NCBI GenBank assembly: GCA_001797335.1
Contig: MGPE01000001.1
Span: 101,775-165,774 of the forward strand
Source of the DNA: Deltaproteobacteria bacterium GWA2_38_16
Lineage (GTDB): Bacteria > Bdellovibrionota > JACOXK01 > 2-02-FULL-40-11
Reading direction: 5' to 3'
DNA length: 64,000 nt
The notes beneath the pieces were generated by a model, which saw only the letters and a list, made by a program, of their open reading frames with translations, had not been told where the DNA came from and did no database searches. Positions 33,195 through 42,313 of the stretch are shown here, piece after piece (the stretch's first letter is position 1; each line of letters starts with the position of its first letter). A program made the translations under genes and the position numbers.

Positions 33195-33725
33195 TCACTT
33201 TTTGAAATTCTTCGTAAGAATAACTTTCCCTTGCCCGGGGACAAAGTCACCTTCTTTATTTTTATAATGAACTGTAATTTCAATAATAGGAGGGCCATCG
33301 CTTAGAATGAACCACCAATCGCTCCGTGCAAAGCCGTTTTTTTCTAAAAATTGAATATGAAATGGTTCTGAAAGATATCCTTTATTATAATCAATTAAAA
33401 GAGTGTTATCCAATAAATCAAAAGTTTTCTTGAAAACATTATTAGTATTAATAGAAGAAATGGAAAAAATACTATAAGTTGGTTTTATGATACATTCTCC
33501 TTTATGTGAATGAGTGGCTTTTATGAGTTCAACGCCTTGATCTTCAGATATTTTCTCAAAAGTTGTTATATGTGCGTGATTTAATGAAGGATCTATCCAT
33601 TGAGTTGTCCATTCACCAGGTAAGAGGGACATCAATTGATAAGCTGTTAAATCCTCACCATGAACTTCAAAAGAAAGTCCTATAAAAGAGAGGGATATTA
33701 GAAAAGTGTAGAAAATTTTTTTCAT
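33195..33725 (-). CDS. Exported protein of unknown function
   Basis: Protein of 176 residues with a signal peptide MKKIFYTFLISLSFIGLSFEVHG-ED. The mature part begins AYQLMSLLPGEWTTQWIDPS and then has a series of short beta-strands (GVELIKATHSHKGECI, TFDLLDNTLLIDYNKG, ARSDWWFILSDGPPIIEIT). A short lead helix, a GxW motif and strands suggest a lipocalin- or DUF-like beta-barrel, but I cannot name a family. One cysteine. It is transcribed alone, upstream of the lytic transglycosylase and separated from it by 150 bases. Confidence 0.7.
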   Translation of the reverse strand: MKKIFYTFLISLSFIGLSFEVHGEDLTAYQLMSLLPGEWTTQWIDPSLNHAHITTFEKISEDQGVELIKATHSHKGECIIKPTYSIFSISSINTNNVFKKTFDLLDNTLLIDYNKGYLSEPFHIQFLEKNGFARSDWWFILSDGPPIIEITVHYKNKEGDFVPGQGKVILTKNFKK

Positions 33726-34054
33726 ATCAAGTACTTAAAACAGCAAAATTCATGCCACTTCTTTTAAGCTTAGAATAGGTAAGTTTATAATGATAAATCC
33801 CAAAAAACGTCACCAGGCTTGCATGATTTAGCGATATTTTGGGAGGATATCAAATACTCTAATTCATGCTGGTATTGACACCGTGTCATCCCGGGTGAGC
33901 ATAGCGAGACCCGGAATCCAGAAACTTTTAGTCAGGATAACTTTTGCTCTGTCATGCCAAGCATGAGATTTGAACTTCATGCATCGCTTACACCTAGTAT
34001 CTTCATTAGAATTTCTTGTTTTTCTAAGGGGATCATTTATAGTATTTTAAAAAT
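33726..34054. other. Divergent intergenic region with repeat remnants
   Basis: Holds no gene. It contains a GTCATCCCGGGTGAGCATAG then CGAGACCCGGAATCCAG hairpin repeat at 33885-33921 (arms CCGGGT / ACCCGG), a second GTCATGCCAAGCATGAGA fragment about 33951, and a probable phhB promoter (TTGTTT 34016-34021, 16 bases, TATAGT 34038-34043) that leaves a five-base leader. Confidence 0.6.
33885..33921. repeat. Hairpin repeat related to type B
   Basis: GTCATCCCGGGT, loop GAGCATAGCGAG, ACCCGGAATCCAG. The ends match the GTCATCCC...GGATCCAG boundaries of common interspersed bacterial palindromes, read in the opposite orientation to the GGGATGACAG copies. Confidence 0.75.
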
Positions 34055-34393
34055 ATGACAGATTTAGTGAATAAAATGTGTGTCCCCTGTAGGGGAGGAG
34101 TCCCTCCTTTAAAAGGGGAAGCCATTAAGAAGTTTCAAAAAGAATTGGGAGATGGGTGGAATGTTATCGATGAACATCACCTCGAAAAAGAATATGTATT
34201 TAAAAATTTTAAAGAGGCTTTATCTTTTACAAATAAAATAGGGGATGTTTCAGAACATGAAGGCCATCATCCTGATATTTATTTGTCCTGGGGAAAAGTG
34301 AAGCTTGTTATTTGGACACATAAAATTGATGGTTTAACCGAGAGTGATTTTATTTTAGCAGCCAAAGCAGATAGGATATTTTTATCTTCGTGA
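34055..34393 (+). CDS. phhB: 4a-hydroxytetrahydrobiopterin (pterin-4a-carbinolamine) dehydratase
   Basis: Recycles the pterin cofactor of aromatic amino acid hydroxylases; 112 residues, single domain. VPPLKGEAIKKFQKEL, GWNVIDEHHLEKEYVFKNF, the active-site histidine cluster SEHEGHHPDIYL and VKLVIWTHKIDGLTESDFILAAKAD are canonical. No phenylalanine hydroxylase is in the window, so it may act on other pterins. The C-terminus overlaps the convergent tonB-like gene by 12 bases. Confidence 0.94.
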   Translation: MTDLVNKMCVPCRGGVPPLKGEAIKKFQKELGDGWNVIDEHHLEKEYVFKNFKEALSFTNKIGDVSEHEGHHPDIYLSWGKVKLVIWTHKIDGLTESDFILAAKADRIFLSS

Positions 34394-35203
34394 GAGGAAG
34401 ACAAAGATGTTGGAAAGGCCTTGGGTTTGGACGATAAAGCTCCAAGTTAAGTAGACATTGCCGTCTTGATCCACCATGCCTGAAGGAGGATTGGGAAAAG
34501 GGGCTGCCAGTTCAAAGGCTTTGACTGCAGCGCTGTCGACATCTTCTACTCCAGAATTTCGAATAATTTTGATTTTTGAAAGCTCCCCTTTTTTATTTAA
34601 AACAATAGTGAGTTTTGTAATGAGATCTTGATCTCCAATATCTTTTCCTTGAGCGTAAATCCTTTGTACGCGTTGAGTGAGTTCTGGTTCCCAATACATG
34701 CGAAGGCGATCTTTAATGCGTTCAAAATAAGAATAAAATTTAAATTCTCTCGTATTAAGAGCCGTTTCTGGGCCTTCTTTTATATTGGGTAAATAATCAT
34801 CGGTGGAAGAAGGAGGACGATAATGAGAAGGTTTCCTGGAGGGCTGTGGTATGGGTTTTAAGCCCAAATCAGCCATCGTGAGAGTTTTCTTTTTGGGTGT
34901 AGAAGGAGTAGAATTTTTAGGTTTTGCAACTTGAATAGCCTTGGTTTCTTCTTTTACCGTTTGATTTTCTTTACTTAAATACTGAGAATCTTTTGGCGGT
35001 GTTACATCCTGAGAAGGAGCAGTTTGGCTGACTACCTGTTTTTTTTCTTGCTCTGGAGGTAAGGTAATTCTTTCTACAATCATAGGGGCCTTTGGAGGAG
35101 GCGCAAATGTAGGTAGATTAACTCTAAAAAAGGCAATGTGCAGTAACAGGGATAACAGTATGAAAATAATGAACTTTTTTTGTTTTTTAAGTGACTTTTT
35201 CAT
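34382..35203 (-). CDS. TonB/TolA-like energy transducer
   Basis: Periplasm-spanning protein of 273 residues. One N-terminal membrane anchor (12-27), a Pro/Lys-rich spacer about 30-150 (FAPPPKAPMIVE...KPKNSTPSTPKKKTLTM), and a C-terminal TonB/TolA-type domain about 160-265 with DQDLITKLTIVLNKKGELSKIKIIRNSGVEDVDSAAVKAF followed by PFPNPPSG. The VDSAA..AF and PFP..P boxes are diagnostic for the superfamily. ExbB/ExbD or TolQ/R partners are not in the window. It could serve the two barrels encoded here, but neither has a TonB box I can see. Confidence 0.87.
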   Translation of the reverse strand: MKKSLKKQKKFIIFILLSLLLHIAFFRVNLPTFAPPPKAPMIVERITLPPEQEKKQVVSQTAPSQDVTPPKDSQYLSKENQTVKEETKAIQVAKPKNSTPSTPKKKTLTMADLGLKPIPQPSRKPSHYRPPSSTDDYLPNIKEGPETALNTREFKFYSYFERIKDRLRMYWEPELTQRVQRIYAQGKDIGDQDLITKLTIVLNKKGELSKIKIIRNSGVEDVDSAAVKAFELAAPFPNPPSGMVDQDGNVYLTWSFIVQTQGLSNIFVFLSRR

Positions 35204-35232
35204 AACACAACAAACGCCCTAATATACCTTTT

Positions 35233-35260
35233 ATTATACCTCTAAACTCCGTATAGTCTA
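35233..35260 (-). promoter_or_regulatory. Promoter of the tonB-like gene
   Basis: Minus strand TAGACT (35260-35255), a 16-base spacer, perfect TATAAT (35238-35233). A leader of about 23 bases includes an AGGGCG site. Confidence 0.55.
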
Positions 35261-35337
35261 TATCGGCTAAATGAGCGCCCTTCTAAAGGTATAGACGGGA
35301 TCATGTTTCGGAAAGTTTAGGGAGATAAACAAGAAGC

Positions 35338-36177
35338 TTAATCTTTCTCTTGTAAATTTAAGATCTTTCTAATTTCAGGGATCATTTTTTTAGTGGCGTC
35401 ATACCCTGCTAGCATGGCTTCTCGTTTTCGCGAAAAATCAAAAAAATCAATTTTAGAAACCTCTGGTTGGATTACCAAATGTGCCTGAGTTAATTGTTTT
35501 TTAGTTAAGGCGGAAGAGGTAATTTTATAAGATTGAAGGGTAATGTCTTTTTCTCTTCTAAAGGCATAACTTTCAATGCCTTGCATCAGATCTACTGCAA
35601 TAATGAGATCTGCTCCTCTGTGGATGGCTACATCGACCGGTAATCCATTGCTGATTTCTCCTGAAACAAGCGTTTTATCTCCATAAGAAATGGGCTCAAA
35701 AAATCCTGGAATGACCAGGCTTGCTTGAACAGCTTTGGAAATAGGTCCTTTATCAATCAAAAAAGGAGTCCCTGTTTTTAAATCGGTCGTAACAATAACA
35801 AGAGGGATAGGACCATCTTCAATCTTTGAATGTACTAAGCGCTGAGTTAAAAAGCGATCAATCTTAAAATTCATATACGTTTCTTTTTTAAAATTCATGG
35901 CATGCCATTCAAGATCGTTGGCACTTTTTTTATTGGCATAGAGAGCTGCCATGAGGGCACCGGTTCCACTTCCAACTACTAAATGAAGGGGAATTTCTTC
36001 TTCTTCCAGTGCTTTTATCACTCCCACATGTGCATAACTTCTGGCGATCCCTTCTCCTAAGACCAGTGCAATGATCGAAGAATCTGGATCAATAGAATAA
36101 ATGTTGGGATTAGGGCGAGGCACGCTACATCCCGCAAGAAAAATAAGTGATAGAGTAATATTAAAGAGTAATTTCAT
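35338..36177 (-). CDS. Patatin-fold lipoprotein with a lost catalytic dyad
   Basis: RssA-like patatin fold of 279 residues. The ATG 36177 start is supported by GGGAGGA eight bases upstream and by a signal peptide with lipobox LAGC (C17). The fold is recognisable from LVLGEGIARSYAHVGVIKAL (oxyanion region), LVVGSGTGALMAALYA (nucleophile elbow), TDLKTGTPFLIDKGPISKAVQAS, IPGFFEPI and LVSGEISNGLPVDVAI. The GxSxG serine is Gly71 and the DG[AG] aspartate is Ser172, so both catalytic residues are gone. I predict a non-enzymatic lipid-binding or scaffold lipoprotein. The start overlaps the end of yhaN by 17 bases. Confidence 0.85.
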   Translation of the reverse strand: MKLLFNITLSLIFLAGCSVPRPNPNIYSIDPDSSIIALVLGEGIARSYAHVGVIKALEEEEIPLHLVVGSGTGALMAALYANKKSANDLEWHAMNFKKETYMNFKIDRFLTQRLVHSKIEDGPIPLVIVTTDLKTGTPFLIDKGPISKAVQASLVIPGFFEPISYGDKTLVSGEISNGLPVDVAIHRGADLIIAVDLMQGIESYAFRREKDITLQSYKITSSALTKKQLTQAHLVIQPEVSKIDFFDFSRKREAMLAGYDATKKMIPEIRKILNLQEKD

Positions 36178-37981
36178 GGATATTGTTCCTCCCAAGTTTT
36201 TCACTGTACCATGAATCATACGTAAATAAAAAGAGTTGATGCTCTTTGGCATAGTGTTTTAGAAGGTCTAACACTTTTAATCTTCGTTCGTGATCGAAAT
36301 TTACAAAAGGGTCATCTAAAAATAAAGGGAGATGACGGTCTGATCCTAAATGTTTTAGTAAAGAAAGTTTCATGGAAAAATACAGCTGATCTTGAGTTCC
36401 ACAGCTTAAAGAGGTGATGGAGATAGGTGTTTTTTGCCATTCTAAAGAAGGAGTTAAGGTTTCTTTTTCAAAGGCAATATTTTGATAGGAGTCTTTAGCA
36501 ATGATTTGAAAAGTTTTTTCCATATCTTTAGCAAAAAGTTTCAAATGCTCTTTTCTAAATTCAATAATCATCGTTTCTAGTGTTTCTTTGGCAAGCCAAA
36601 GTACTCGAGATTTTGTGCGAAGAATTTTTTCTTTTTCTTTTAAATCAAAAAGATCTTCTTCTAAAGTAAAAGGACTTTGTAGGCCTTTAGCAAAATAAAT
36701 ATAATTTTGTTTTTCAATGGTATGGGTTTCTCGCAATTGATGTAGGGTTTGAGTTAGGGATTCTTTTTCTGCTTTGTTCCCATCGGTAACTTTTTGTTTA
36801 AACTCTATTTTTTGAGCTTCTATTTCAAAAAGTGATTTTTGATGTTGTTCAATGGTTTGATCTAATTTATGTGGATCTGGGAGAACTTCAAGTTGGCTTT
36901 TAACACGCATTTCTTGGAGCTGAAAGTGCGACTGAGCCTTTTTTTGAGTATAAAAATGTTGTCCAAAAAGCACAGAAAAGGCAATAAATAATAAAATCAG
37001 CCAAAAAATACTAATATTGGCAGAAAAAAAGATCATGGGAAGAGCAAACAAGGAGACAATAAAAAGTCCAATAGAAAGGCGATTAACTTGAGGTTTACTT
37101 TTTTGAATTTGAGTAAGCTGTTCTGTGAGCCGTTCAATAATAGCTTTTCTTTTTTTAAGATCATTTAAAGAATCTTTAATCTCAGTTTCTTTTTTAGAAA
37201 ATTTAGCGAGTTGCTCAATGGCAATAAGACTTTCTGTTACGGCTTTTAACCGGATTTCTTTAGTAGTAATGGTTTCCTTAAGATTTGTAATTTTTTCAGA
37301 GAGTTTTTTTAAAGATTCTTGGTTTTCGCGAGTTTTTTTTATTTTTTCTTCAAGATCTAAAATTTGTTTTTGAAGATCTTCTAAAATTCGATCATTTCGT
37401 TTGTCTAGGCCGCTTGGATTTTTTTTGGTAATTTCAAAATATCGTTCTTCTAGCCTGGAACAAATTTCATCATATTTAAGTTCGGAAATATGAGAAATCA
37501 TTTGTTTTACGTCTGTGGCGGTTTGGTTTTGAGGAGGAAGATGTAAAGAGCGTTGTTCAATAAATAAAGAGTGTTTAAAAATTTCAGGTTCACAAAATCC
37601 AAAAAGATCTTGAATTTTATTTAAATAAATTTCTCTTTCGGCGCTTCTACCCAAAGGGGAAGCTTTGTATTGAAAAGAAGACATGTGATTATTTTCTTTT
37701 TGGATAAAGGAGACTGTATCTTCTAAAAAATCTCTTTCCAGATAAATTTCGGTACAATTGTCGTCTAATGCAAGCCGAGCTTTATAAGAAGTGGGATTTT
37801 GCCAGGGAAGATATCGTTTAGAATCTTGCTTAAATCCAAAAAGAATGCCCAAAAAAGCTTGAAAAAGGGTTGATTTTCCAGATTCATTTTCTCCAACAAT
37901 AATATTAAGCCCTTTTTTAAAGGTCAGTGTTTTATTTTGAAATTTACCAAAATTAGCTAAATGAAGTTCTTTAAAAATCAT
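36161..37981 (-). CDS. AAA ATPase with coiled coil, SbcC/YhaN-like
   Basis: DNA-repair type ABC ATPase of 606 residues. Walker A GENESGKST at 30-38. A long coiled coil about 180-300 leads to two membrane segments about 300-345 (LSIGLFIVSLFALPMIFF, ISIFWLILLFIAFSVLF), then a second coiled coil, the signature region SLSCGTQDQLYFSMKLSLL and Walker B PLFLDDPFVNFDHERR. A membrane hairpin in place of the zinc hook is a feature of YhaN-type proteins. It overlaps the nuclease gene by four bases. Together they form an Mre11/Rad50-like complex, perhaps held at the membrane. Confidence 0.9.
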   Translation of the reverse strand: MIFKELHLANFGKFQNKTLTFKKGLNIIVGENESGKSTLFQAFLGILFGFKQDSKRYLPWQNPTSYKARLALDDNCTEIYLERDFLEDTVSFIQKENNHMSSFQYKASPLGRSAEREIYLNKIQDLFGFCEPEIFKHSLFIEQRSLHLPPQNQTATDVKQMISHISELKYDEICSRLEERYFEITKKNPSGLDKRNDRILEDLQKQILDLEEKIKKTRENQESLKKLSEKITNLKETITTKEIRLKAVTESLIAIEQLAKFSKKETEIKDSLNDLKKRKAIIERLTEQLTQIQKSKPQVNRLSIGLFIVSLFALPMIFFSANISIFWLILLFIAFSVLFGQHFYTQKKAQSHFQLQEMRVKSQLEVLPDPHKLDQTIEQHQKSLFEIEAQKIEFKQKVTDGNKAEKESLTQTLHQLRETHTIEKQNYIYFAKGLQSPFTLEEDLFDLKEKEKILRTKSRVLWLAKETLETMIIEFRKEHLKLFAKDMEKTFQIIAKDSYQNIAFEKETLTPSLEWQKTPISITSLSCGTQDQLYFSMKLSLLKHLGSDRHLPLFLDDPFVNFDHERRLKVLDLLKHYAKEHQLFLFTYDSWYSEKLGRNNIHEITL

Positions 37982-39120
37982 GAAAGCTCAGCCTTTTTTT
38001 GAAACTCAAATAAAATTTCTTTAAATGAGGCCACCTGCAATTCTTTTTCCAGTGGGTCTTTTACTTCATCCATTTTTTCTTTCATGCGGCGTACAAAAAA
38101 ACCACGAATGCTATTTTCTTTTTCAAGATGACTCATCCATTGACTATTCATGACGGATGTTTCATCTAGAATTTCCACATGAGGAAAATAGGGTGCAATT
38201 TCTGAGTATATTTTTTCGATGTCTAAAATATTTTCAGTTACCCCTTTTAAAATAATTCGAAGTAAGGTTTTTTCTTTTTGAGGAGAGAGTTTTAATATTT
38301 CTTTAGCTAAAGAAGTTTGAGTAGGAAATGTAAATAAGTCTATTTCTTTTTCTAGAAGCGTTTTGGTGTTAATAGGTACAGGAGTGAGCTCAAGGGGAGA
38401 ACCCTCTTTAAACTCTAAAAGATGAACATATCTTTGGCCAGATTCTTTAAACCGTTTTCCTTCTGGGGTGCCCGTGTAGCTGGCAATGATTTTACCCTCG
38501 TGGGAATAGACCATGCGATTATGGTAATGTCCCAAGGCAATATAATCTAAGTTGAGGGATGCCAGTTCATCAATAGAAACAGGAAAATCTTTTGCATAGA
38601 TTTTCCAATCTGGAGATCCCTGGATAGAACCATGAAGAAGTCCCAGATGAATTCCTGGCATGTCTCTTCGTTTTAGATTTTTTAAATATTCTCCTGGGAC
38701 ATCTGGATGATAAGCCATTCCATAGAGATAAATAGGATGTTCTTTAAGATCTAAAAATTTAGGTTCTTTTAAAATAGGTTCTTTAAATAAAATGGTTTGT
38801 TCAAAAAAGGGATGTCGATAGATATGATCTGAAGCCATGATATTGTCATGCGTGCCTGGGATAAGAGCAATGGGGATATTGGCATCTATTAATTTTTCAA
38901 GTTCTGCTTTGACCGTTCCAAAAAGATTTAAAGAAGGATGAGGGGAATCAAAAAGATCTCCAGCGATTAATACCAAATCTACTTTTTGGTCTAAAGAAAG
39001 TTTAATAATGGAGGAAAAAGTAGTGAGGAAATCTTTTTCCCGCTCTGGTCCATAATTTCCTAAAGAAGGAAAATGGGTGCCTAGGTGAAGATCCGCGGTG
39101 TGAAGGACTTTTAAGGGCAT
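37978..39120 (-). CDS. DNA repair exonuclease, SbcD/YhaO-like metallophosphoesterase
   Basis: Calcineurin-like nuclease of 380 residues, partner of the overlapping yhaN-like ATPase. The metal motifs are HTADLHLGTHF, LIAGDLFDSPHP, LIPGTHDNI, LLHGSIQGS and IALGHYHNRM. The third motif reads GTHD instead of GNHD, replacing a usual metal-ligand asparagine with threonine. The C-terminal 130 residues are mixed alpha/beta and probably bind the ATPase. It is ten bases downstream of dxs, so probably in the same transcript as xseB-ispA-dxs. Confidence 0.9.
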   Translation of the reverse strand: MPLKVLHTADLHLGTHFPSLGNYGPEREKDFLTTFSSIIKLSLDQKVDLVLIAGDLFDSPHPSLNLFGTVKAELEKLIDANIPIALIPGTHDNIMASDHIYRHPFFEQTILFKEPILKEPKFLDLKEHPIYLYGMAYHPDVPGEYLKNLKRRDMPGIHLGLLHGSIQGSPDWKIYAKDFPVSIDELASLNLDYIALGHYHNRMVYSHEGKIIASYTGTPEGKRFKESGQRYVHLLEFKEGSPLELTPVPINTKTLLEKEIDLFTFPTQTSLAKEILKLSPQKEKTLLRIILKGVTENILDIEKIYSEIAPYFPHVEILDETSVMNSQWMSHLEKENSIRGFFVRRMKEKMDEVKDPLEKELQVASFKEILFEFQKKAELS

Positions 39121-39129
39121 AGGCCCTCT

Positions 39130-41073
39130 TTATCTTTGAATAAGTTTAATATTAGATTTTTTTTGTTGAGTAGAAATTCTAAATTTTTCTTGAACAGCGC
39201 GAAGAATCCCCGCAGCATCCAATCCACATTGGCTTTTAAGTTCTTCTGGTGTTGCATGATCAAAAAATTCATCTGGGATCCCAATATTTAAAACCGTTTT
39301 TGATATTCCCTTTTTAGATAACCATTCTAAAATAGCACTCCCAAATCCTCCTGCCAAGACATTTTCTTCGACGGTGACAAAATAAGGGATGGCTTCAGCC
39401 AATTTAAGAAGGAGTTCTTCATCCAAGGGCTTAATAAATCTGGCATTGACGACGATAGACGATACGCCTTGTTCCGCTAAAAGGAGAGCCGCTTTCATTG
39501 ATGGATACACCATGGAACCAATGGCAATAAACGCAATGTCTGATTCTAAAACAGTTTGAGGTGTGGCACTTTCTGGGTACACGATTTGGGCTTTCCCAAT
39601 TTCTAAAGAATGGAGTTCTTCATCCATTTTAACCCCATAGCCATTGCCTCTGGGATAACGAACTGCTGTGGGAAGTTTCACATCAAAAGATGTTTTAACC
39701 ATGTGTTGAAGTTCATTTTCATCTTTAGGGGACATGATGACCATATTGGGAATGCATCTTAAGTAGCTAATATCAAAAGTTCCATGATGAGTCGCCCCAT
39801 CAGATCCTACAAATCCAGCCCGGTCTAAGAAAAAGCGAACGGGAAGCTTTTGCAGCGCAATGTCGTGAATAATAGGATCATAAGCTCGTTGCAAAAAGGT
39901 AGAATAAATAGCACAAGCAGGTTCAAGCCCTTCGGTAGCAAGGCCTGCAGCAAAAACGGCAGCATGTTGTTCAGCAATGCCCACATCAAAATAACGATTG
40001 GGAAATTCTTTGGCAAAAAGGTCTAGTCCTGTTCCTTCAGGCATGGCAGCGGTAATTCCAATAATTTTTTTATTCTTTTGGGCCAATTTTATAAGGCTTT
40101 TGGCAAAAACAGTTGTGTAACTAGGAGGAGCTGGTCTTTTAGGTAAACTTTTTCCTGTAGTGGGATCAAAAGGAGATACCCCATGATAGGTAACCGGATT
40201 ATTTTCAGCAGGAGTATATCCCTTCCCTTTTTGGGTAATGACATGAACCAATAAAGGATGAGAATGAAGCTGAGGGACATTTTTGAAAACTTTAATGAGT
40301 TCTTCAATATTGTGGCCATCAAAAGGGCCTAAATAGCGAAGGCCTAAGGATTCAAAAAAGATTCCAGAGGGGAAAAAAGATTTTACAAAAGCCCTTATTT
40401 TTTCAGCCGGGGAAAGAAGGGGTATTCCATGCTGGGAAAGAAGAGTGAGAAGATGTTTTAACTCTTCTCGTACTTTAAGATAGGTATCAGAAGAAGCACG
40501 CTTTGTTAAAAATTGAGTAATGGCACCCACATTTTGGGAAATCGACATGCCGTTATCATTTAAAACGACAATAAGATTTTTCTTTAGATGGCCACAATGA
40601 TTGAGCCCTTCATAAGCCATTCCACCCGTAAGCCCCCCATCGCCTACCACCACAATGACAGAATTATTTTCTTGTTTTAGGTCTTTAGCGGTTTTAATGC
40701 CCAGTGCAGCAGAGATGCCAGTAGAAGCATGAGCAGTGCCAAAAGTATCATAGGGACTTTCGGAACGTTTGGGAAATCCGCTTAAACCACCTGTGGAACG
40801 AATGGTATTTAATTTATCTTTTCTGCCCGTTAAAGCTTTGTGAGCATAGGCTTGATGTCCCACATCCCATACAATTTTATCTTTGGGCATATTGAAGCAA
40901 TAATGAAGAGCAACAATTAGGTCGACGGCTCCTAGGCTCCCTCCCAAATGACCGCCGTTTTTAGCACATGCTTCAATAATACTTTGACGAAGTTCTTGAG
41001 CAACCAAAGGGAGATCTTCTTGTCTAATTTTTTTAAGATCTTCTGGAGAATTAATACCGTGTAGAAAACTCAT
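39130..41073 (-). CDS. dxs: 1-deoxy-D-xylulose-5-phosphate synthase
   Basis: First enzyme of the MEP isoprenoid pathway; thiamine-diphosphate enzyme of 647 residues, full length. GHQAYAHKALTGRKD, DTFGTAHASTGISAALG, VVVGDGGLTGGMAYEGLNH (cofactor-binding GDG...N), VTQKGKGY, DVGIAEQHAAVFAAGLA with the catalytic glutamate, LDRAGFVGSDGATHHG and AVRYPRGNGYG are all present. The start overlaps the end of ispA by four bases. This gene and ispA supply the polyprenyl chains used by the glycosyltransferases and by peptidoglycan synthesis. Confidence 0.98.
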   Translation of the reverse strand: MSFLHGINSPEDLKKIRQEDLPLVAQELRQSIIEACAKNGGHLGGSLGAVDLIVALHYCFNMPKDKIVWDVGHQAYAHKALTGRKDKLNTIRSTGGLSGFPKRSESPYDTFGTAHASTGISAALGIKTAKDLKQENNSVIVVVGDGGLTGGMAYEGLNHCGHLKKNLIVVLNDNGMSISQNVGAITQFLTKRASSDTYLKVREELKHLLTLLSQHGIPLLSPAEKIRAFVKSFFPSGIFFESLGLRYLGPFDGHNIEELIKVFKNVPQLHSHPLLVHVITQKGKGYTPAENNPVTYHGVSPFDPTTGKSLPKRPAPPSYTTVFAKSLIKLAQKNKKIIGITAAMPEGTGLDLFAKEFPNRYFDVGIAEQHAAVFAAGLATEGLEPACAIYSTFLQRAYDPIIHDIALQKLPVRFFLDRAGFVGSDGATHHGTFDISYLRCIPNMVIMSPKDENELQHMVKTSFDVKLPTAVRYPRGNGYGVKMDEELHSLEIGKAQIVYPESATPQTVLESDIAFIAIGSMVYPSMKAALLLAEQGVSSIVVNARFIKPLDEELLLKLAEAIPYFVTVEENVLAGGFGSAILEWLSKKGISKTVLNIGIPDEFFDHATPEELKSQCGLDAAGILRAVQEKFRISTQQKKSNIKLIQR

Positions 41074-41963
41074 TCTCTTCTTTCAACCACATAATGGGCA
41101 ATTTCGCGCAAAGGATCTGCTTTTTGATCAAATTCTTTCAAAGCTTCAACGGCGCGGCTAGCCAATTCCCAGCTTCGTTGTTTGGTTTCATCAAGGCTTA
41201 AAATAGTGGGGAAAGCGGGCTTTTTTCCACCATCCGGACCGCGGTAATTATCATGCATGTCTAAGATGTCATCGACCACCTGGAAAGCGAGCCCTAAATT
41301 AATTCCATATTGTGTTAGAGCCTTAATTTGTTTTTCAGAAGCTTTGAGAGCTTTGGCACCACTAGTGATGGCCGCTAAAATTAAATTTCCTGTTTTTCGG
41401 ATGTAGAGAAATTCTAGCTCCGGATAATTAATTTCATCTTCTGATTTTTCCTGAATCTGAATATCTAAAAGTTGTCCGCCAATCATGCCGCTGGCACCAC
41501 ACGCTAAAGCTAAATCTTCAATAATTTCTAACAATGTGTCAGAGGGAATATTGAGTTTTTTTCTGGCCTGGGCAATAAGTCCAAATGCTTCTGTAACTAA
41601 AGCATCTCCCGCTAAAATAGCGGTGGCTTCACCATATTTAATGTGGTTTGTGGGTTTTCCTCGCCGATAATCATCATCATCCATAGCGGGCAGATCGTCA
41701 TGGATCAAAGAATATGTGTGAACCATTTCAATAGCACACGCAATATCCAGGACATCTTCTGTTTTTCCCCCAATAGCTTCTGCAGCAGCACAGGTTAAAA
41801 TAGGTCTTAATCTTTTTCCACTGGGAAAAAGACTATAGTGCATGGCTTCATATAAAAGAGAAAAAGGGCTTTCTTTTTTATTGCTTTTTCGTTCGGCAAA
41901 AAAAGTTTCTAAAGCGTTATCAATGAGTGATTTTTTGGTCTCAAGATAGATATTAAGCTTCAT
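41070..41963 (-). CDS. ispA: Polyprenyl (farnesyl/geranylgeranyl) diphosphate synthase
   Basis: Trans-isoprenyl diphosphate synthase of 297 residues. SGKRLRPILTCAAAEA, first aspartate-rich motif DDLPAMDDDD at 89-98, GEATAILAGDALVTEAF, the KTGNLILAAI lysine, and the second motif FQVVDDILD are intact. The length and short chain-length region fit a C15/C20 synthase. It is 12 bases downstream of xseB and overlaps dxs by four bases, the classical xseB-ispA-dxs order. Confidence 0.95.
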   Translation of the reverse strand: MKLNIYLETKKSLIDNALETFFAERKSNKKESPFSLLYEAMHYSLFPSGKRLRPILTCAAAEAIGGKTEDVLDIACAIEMVHTYSLIHDDLPAMDDDDYRRGKPTNHIKYGEATAILAGDALVTEAFGLIAQARKKLNIPSDTLLEIIEDLALACGASGMIGGQLLDIQIQEKSEDEINYPELEFLYIRKTGNLILAAITSGAKALKASEKQIKALTQYGINLGLAFQVVDDILDMHDNYRGPDGGKKPAFPTILSLDETKQRSWELASRAVEALKEFDQKADPLREIAHYVVERRE

Positions 41964-41975
41964 GATATGATTTAA

Positions 41976-42212
41976 CTATGAGTTAAAAGGTTCTTTAGTC
42001 AACGAACCATCTTTGGAAAGTAAAATTTCAACTTTCTTTTCAGCTTCATCCAATTTTTTGCTGCAAGAAGAGGCAAGTTGAACCCCTTCTTCAAAGGCTT
42101 TAACAGAATCTTCTAAAGAAAGTTCTCCACTTTCCAGTTTTTTAACAATAGTATCTAGTTTTTCTAATGATTTTTCAAAGGGGAGAGTTTCACCCGGTTT
42201 TGCTGTTTTCAT
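41976..42212 (-). CDS. xseB: Exodeoxyribonuclease VII small subunit
   Basis: Small helical subunit of 78 residues that binds the C-terminal helix of XseA. LPFEKSLEKLDTIVKKLESGELSLEDSVKAFEEG is the diagnostic core. The C-terminal part ends KKVEILLSKDGSLTKEPF. The large subunit gene is not in the window. There is no ribosome site upstream of ATG 42212, and a promoter places the transcription start within two bases of it. Confidence 0.95.
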   Translation of the reverse strand: MKTAKPGETLPFEKSLEKLDTIVKKLESGELSLEDSVKAFEEGVQLASSCSKKLDEAEKKVEILLSKDGSLTKEPFNS

Positions 42213-42220
42213 AAAGAATT

Positions 42221-42250
42221 TGAATACACTGAATAACTGGGGGAGGTCAA
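42221..42250 (-). promoter_or_regulatory. Promoter of xseB-ispA-dxs, predicted leaderless
   Basis: Minus strand TTGACC (42250-42245), an 18-base spacer, TATTCA (42226-42221); predicted start about 42214, ATG at 42212. Confidence 0.5.
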
Positions 42251-42313
42251 GCTAAAAGACTTGATTTTAGGCAATTATTTCAGTTACGATCTTAAAATAA
42301 GGGGGGTATCACC

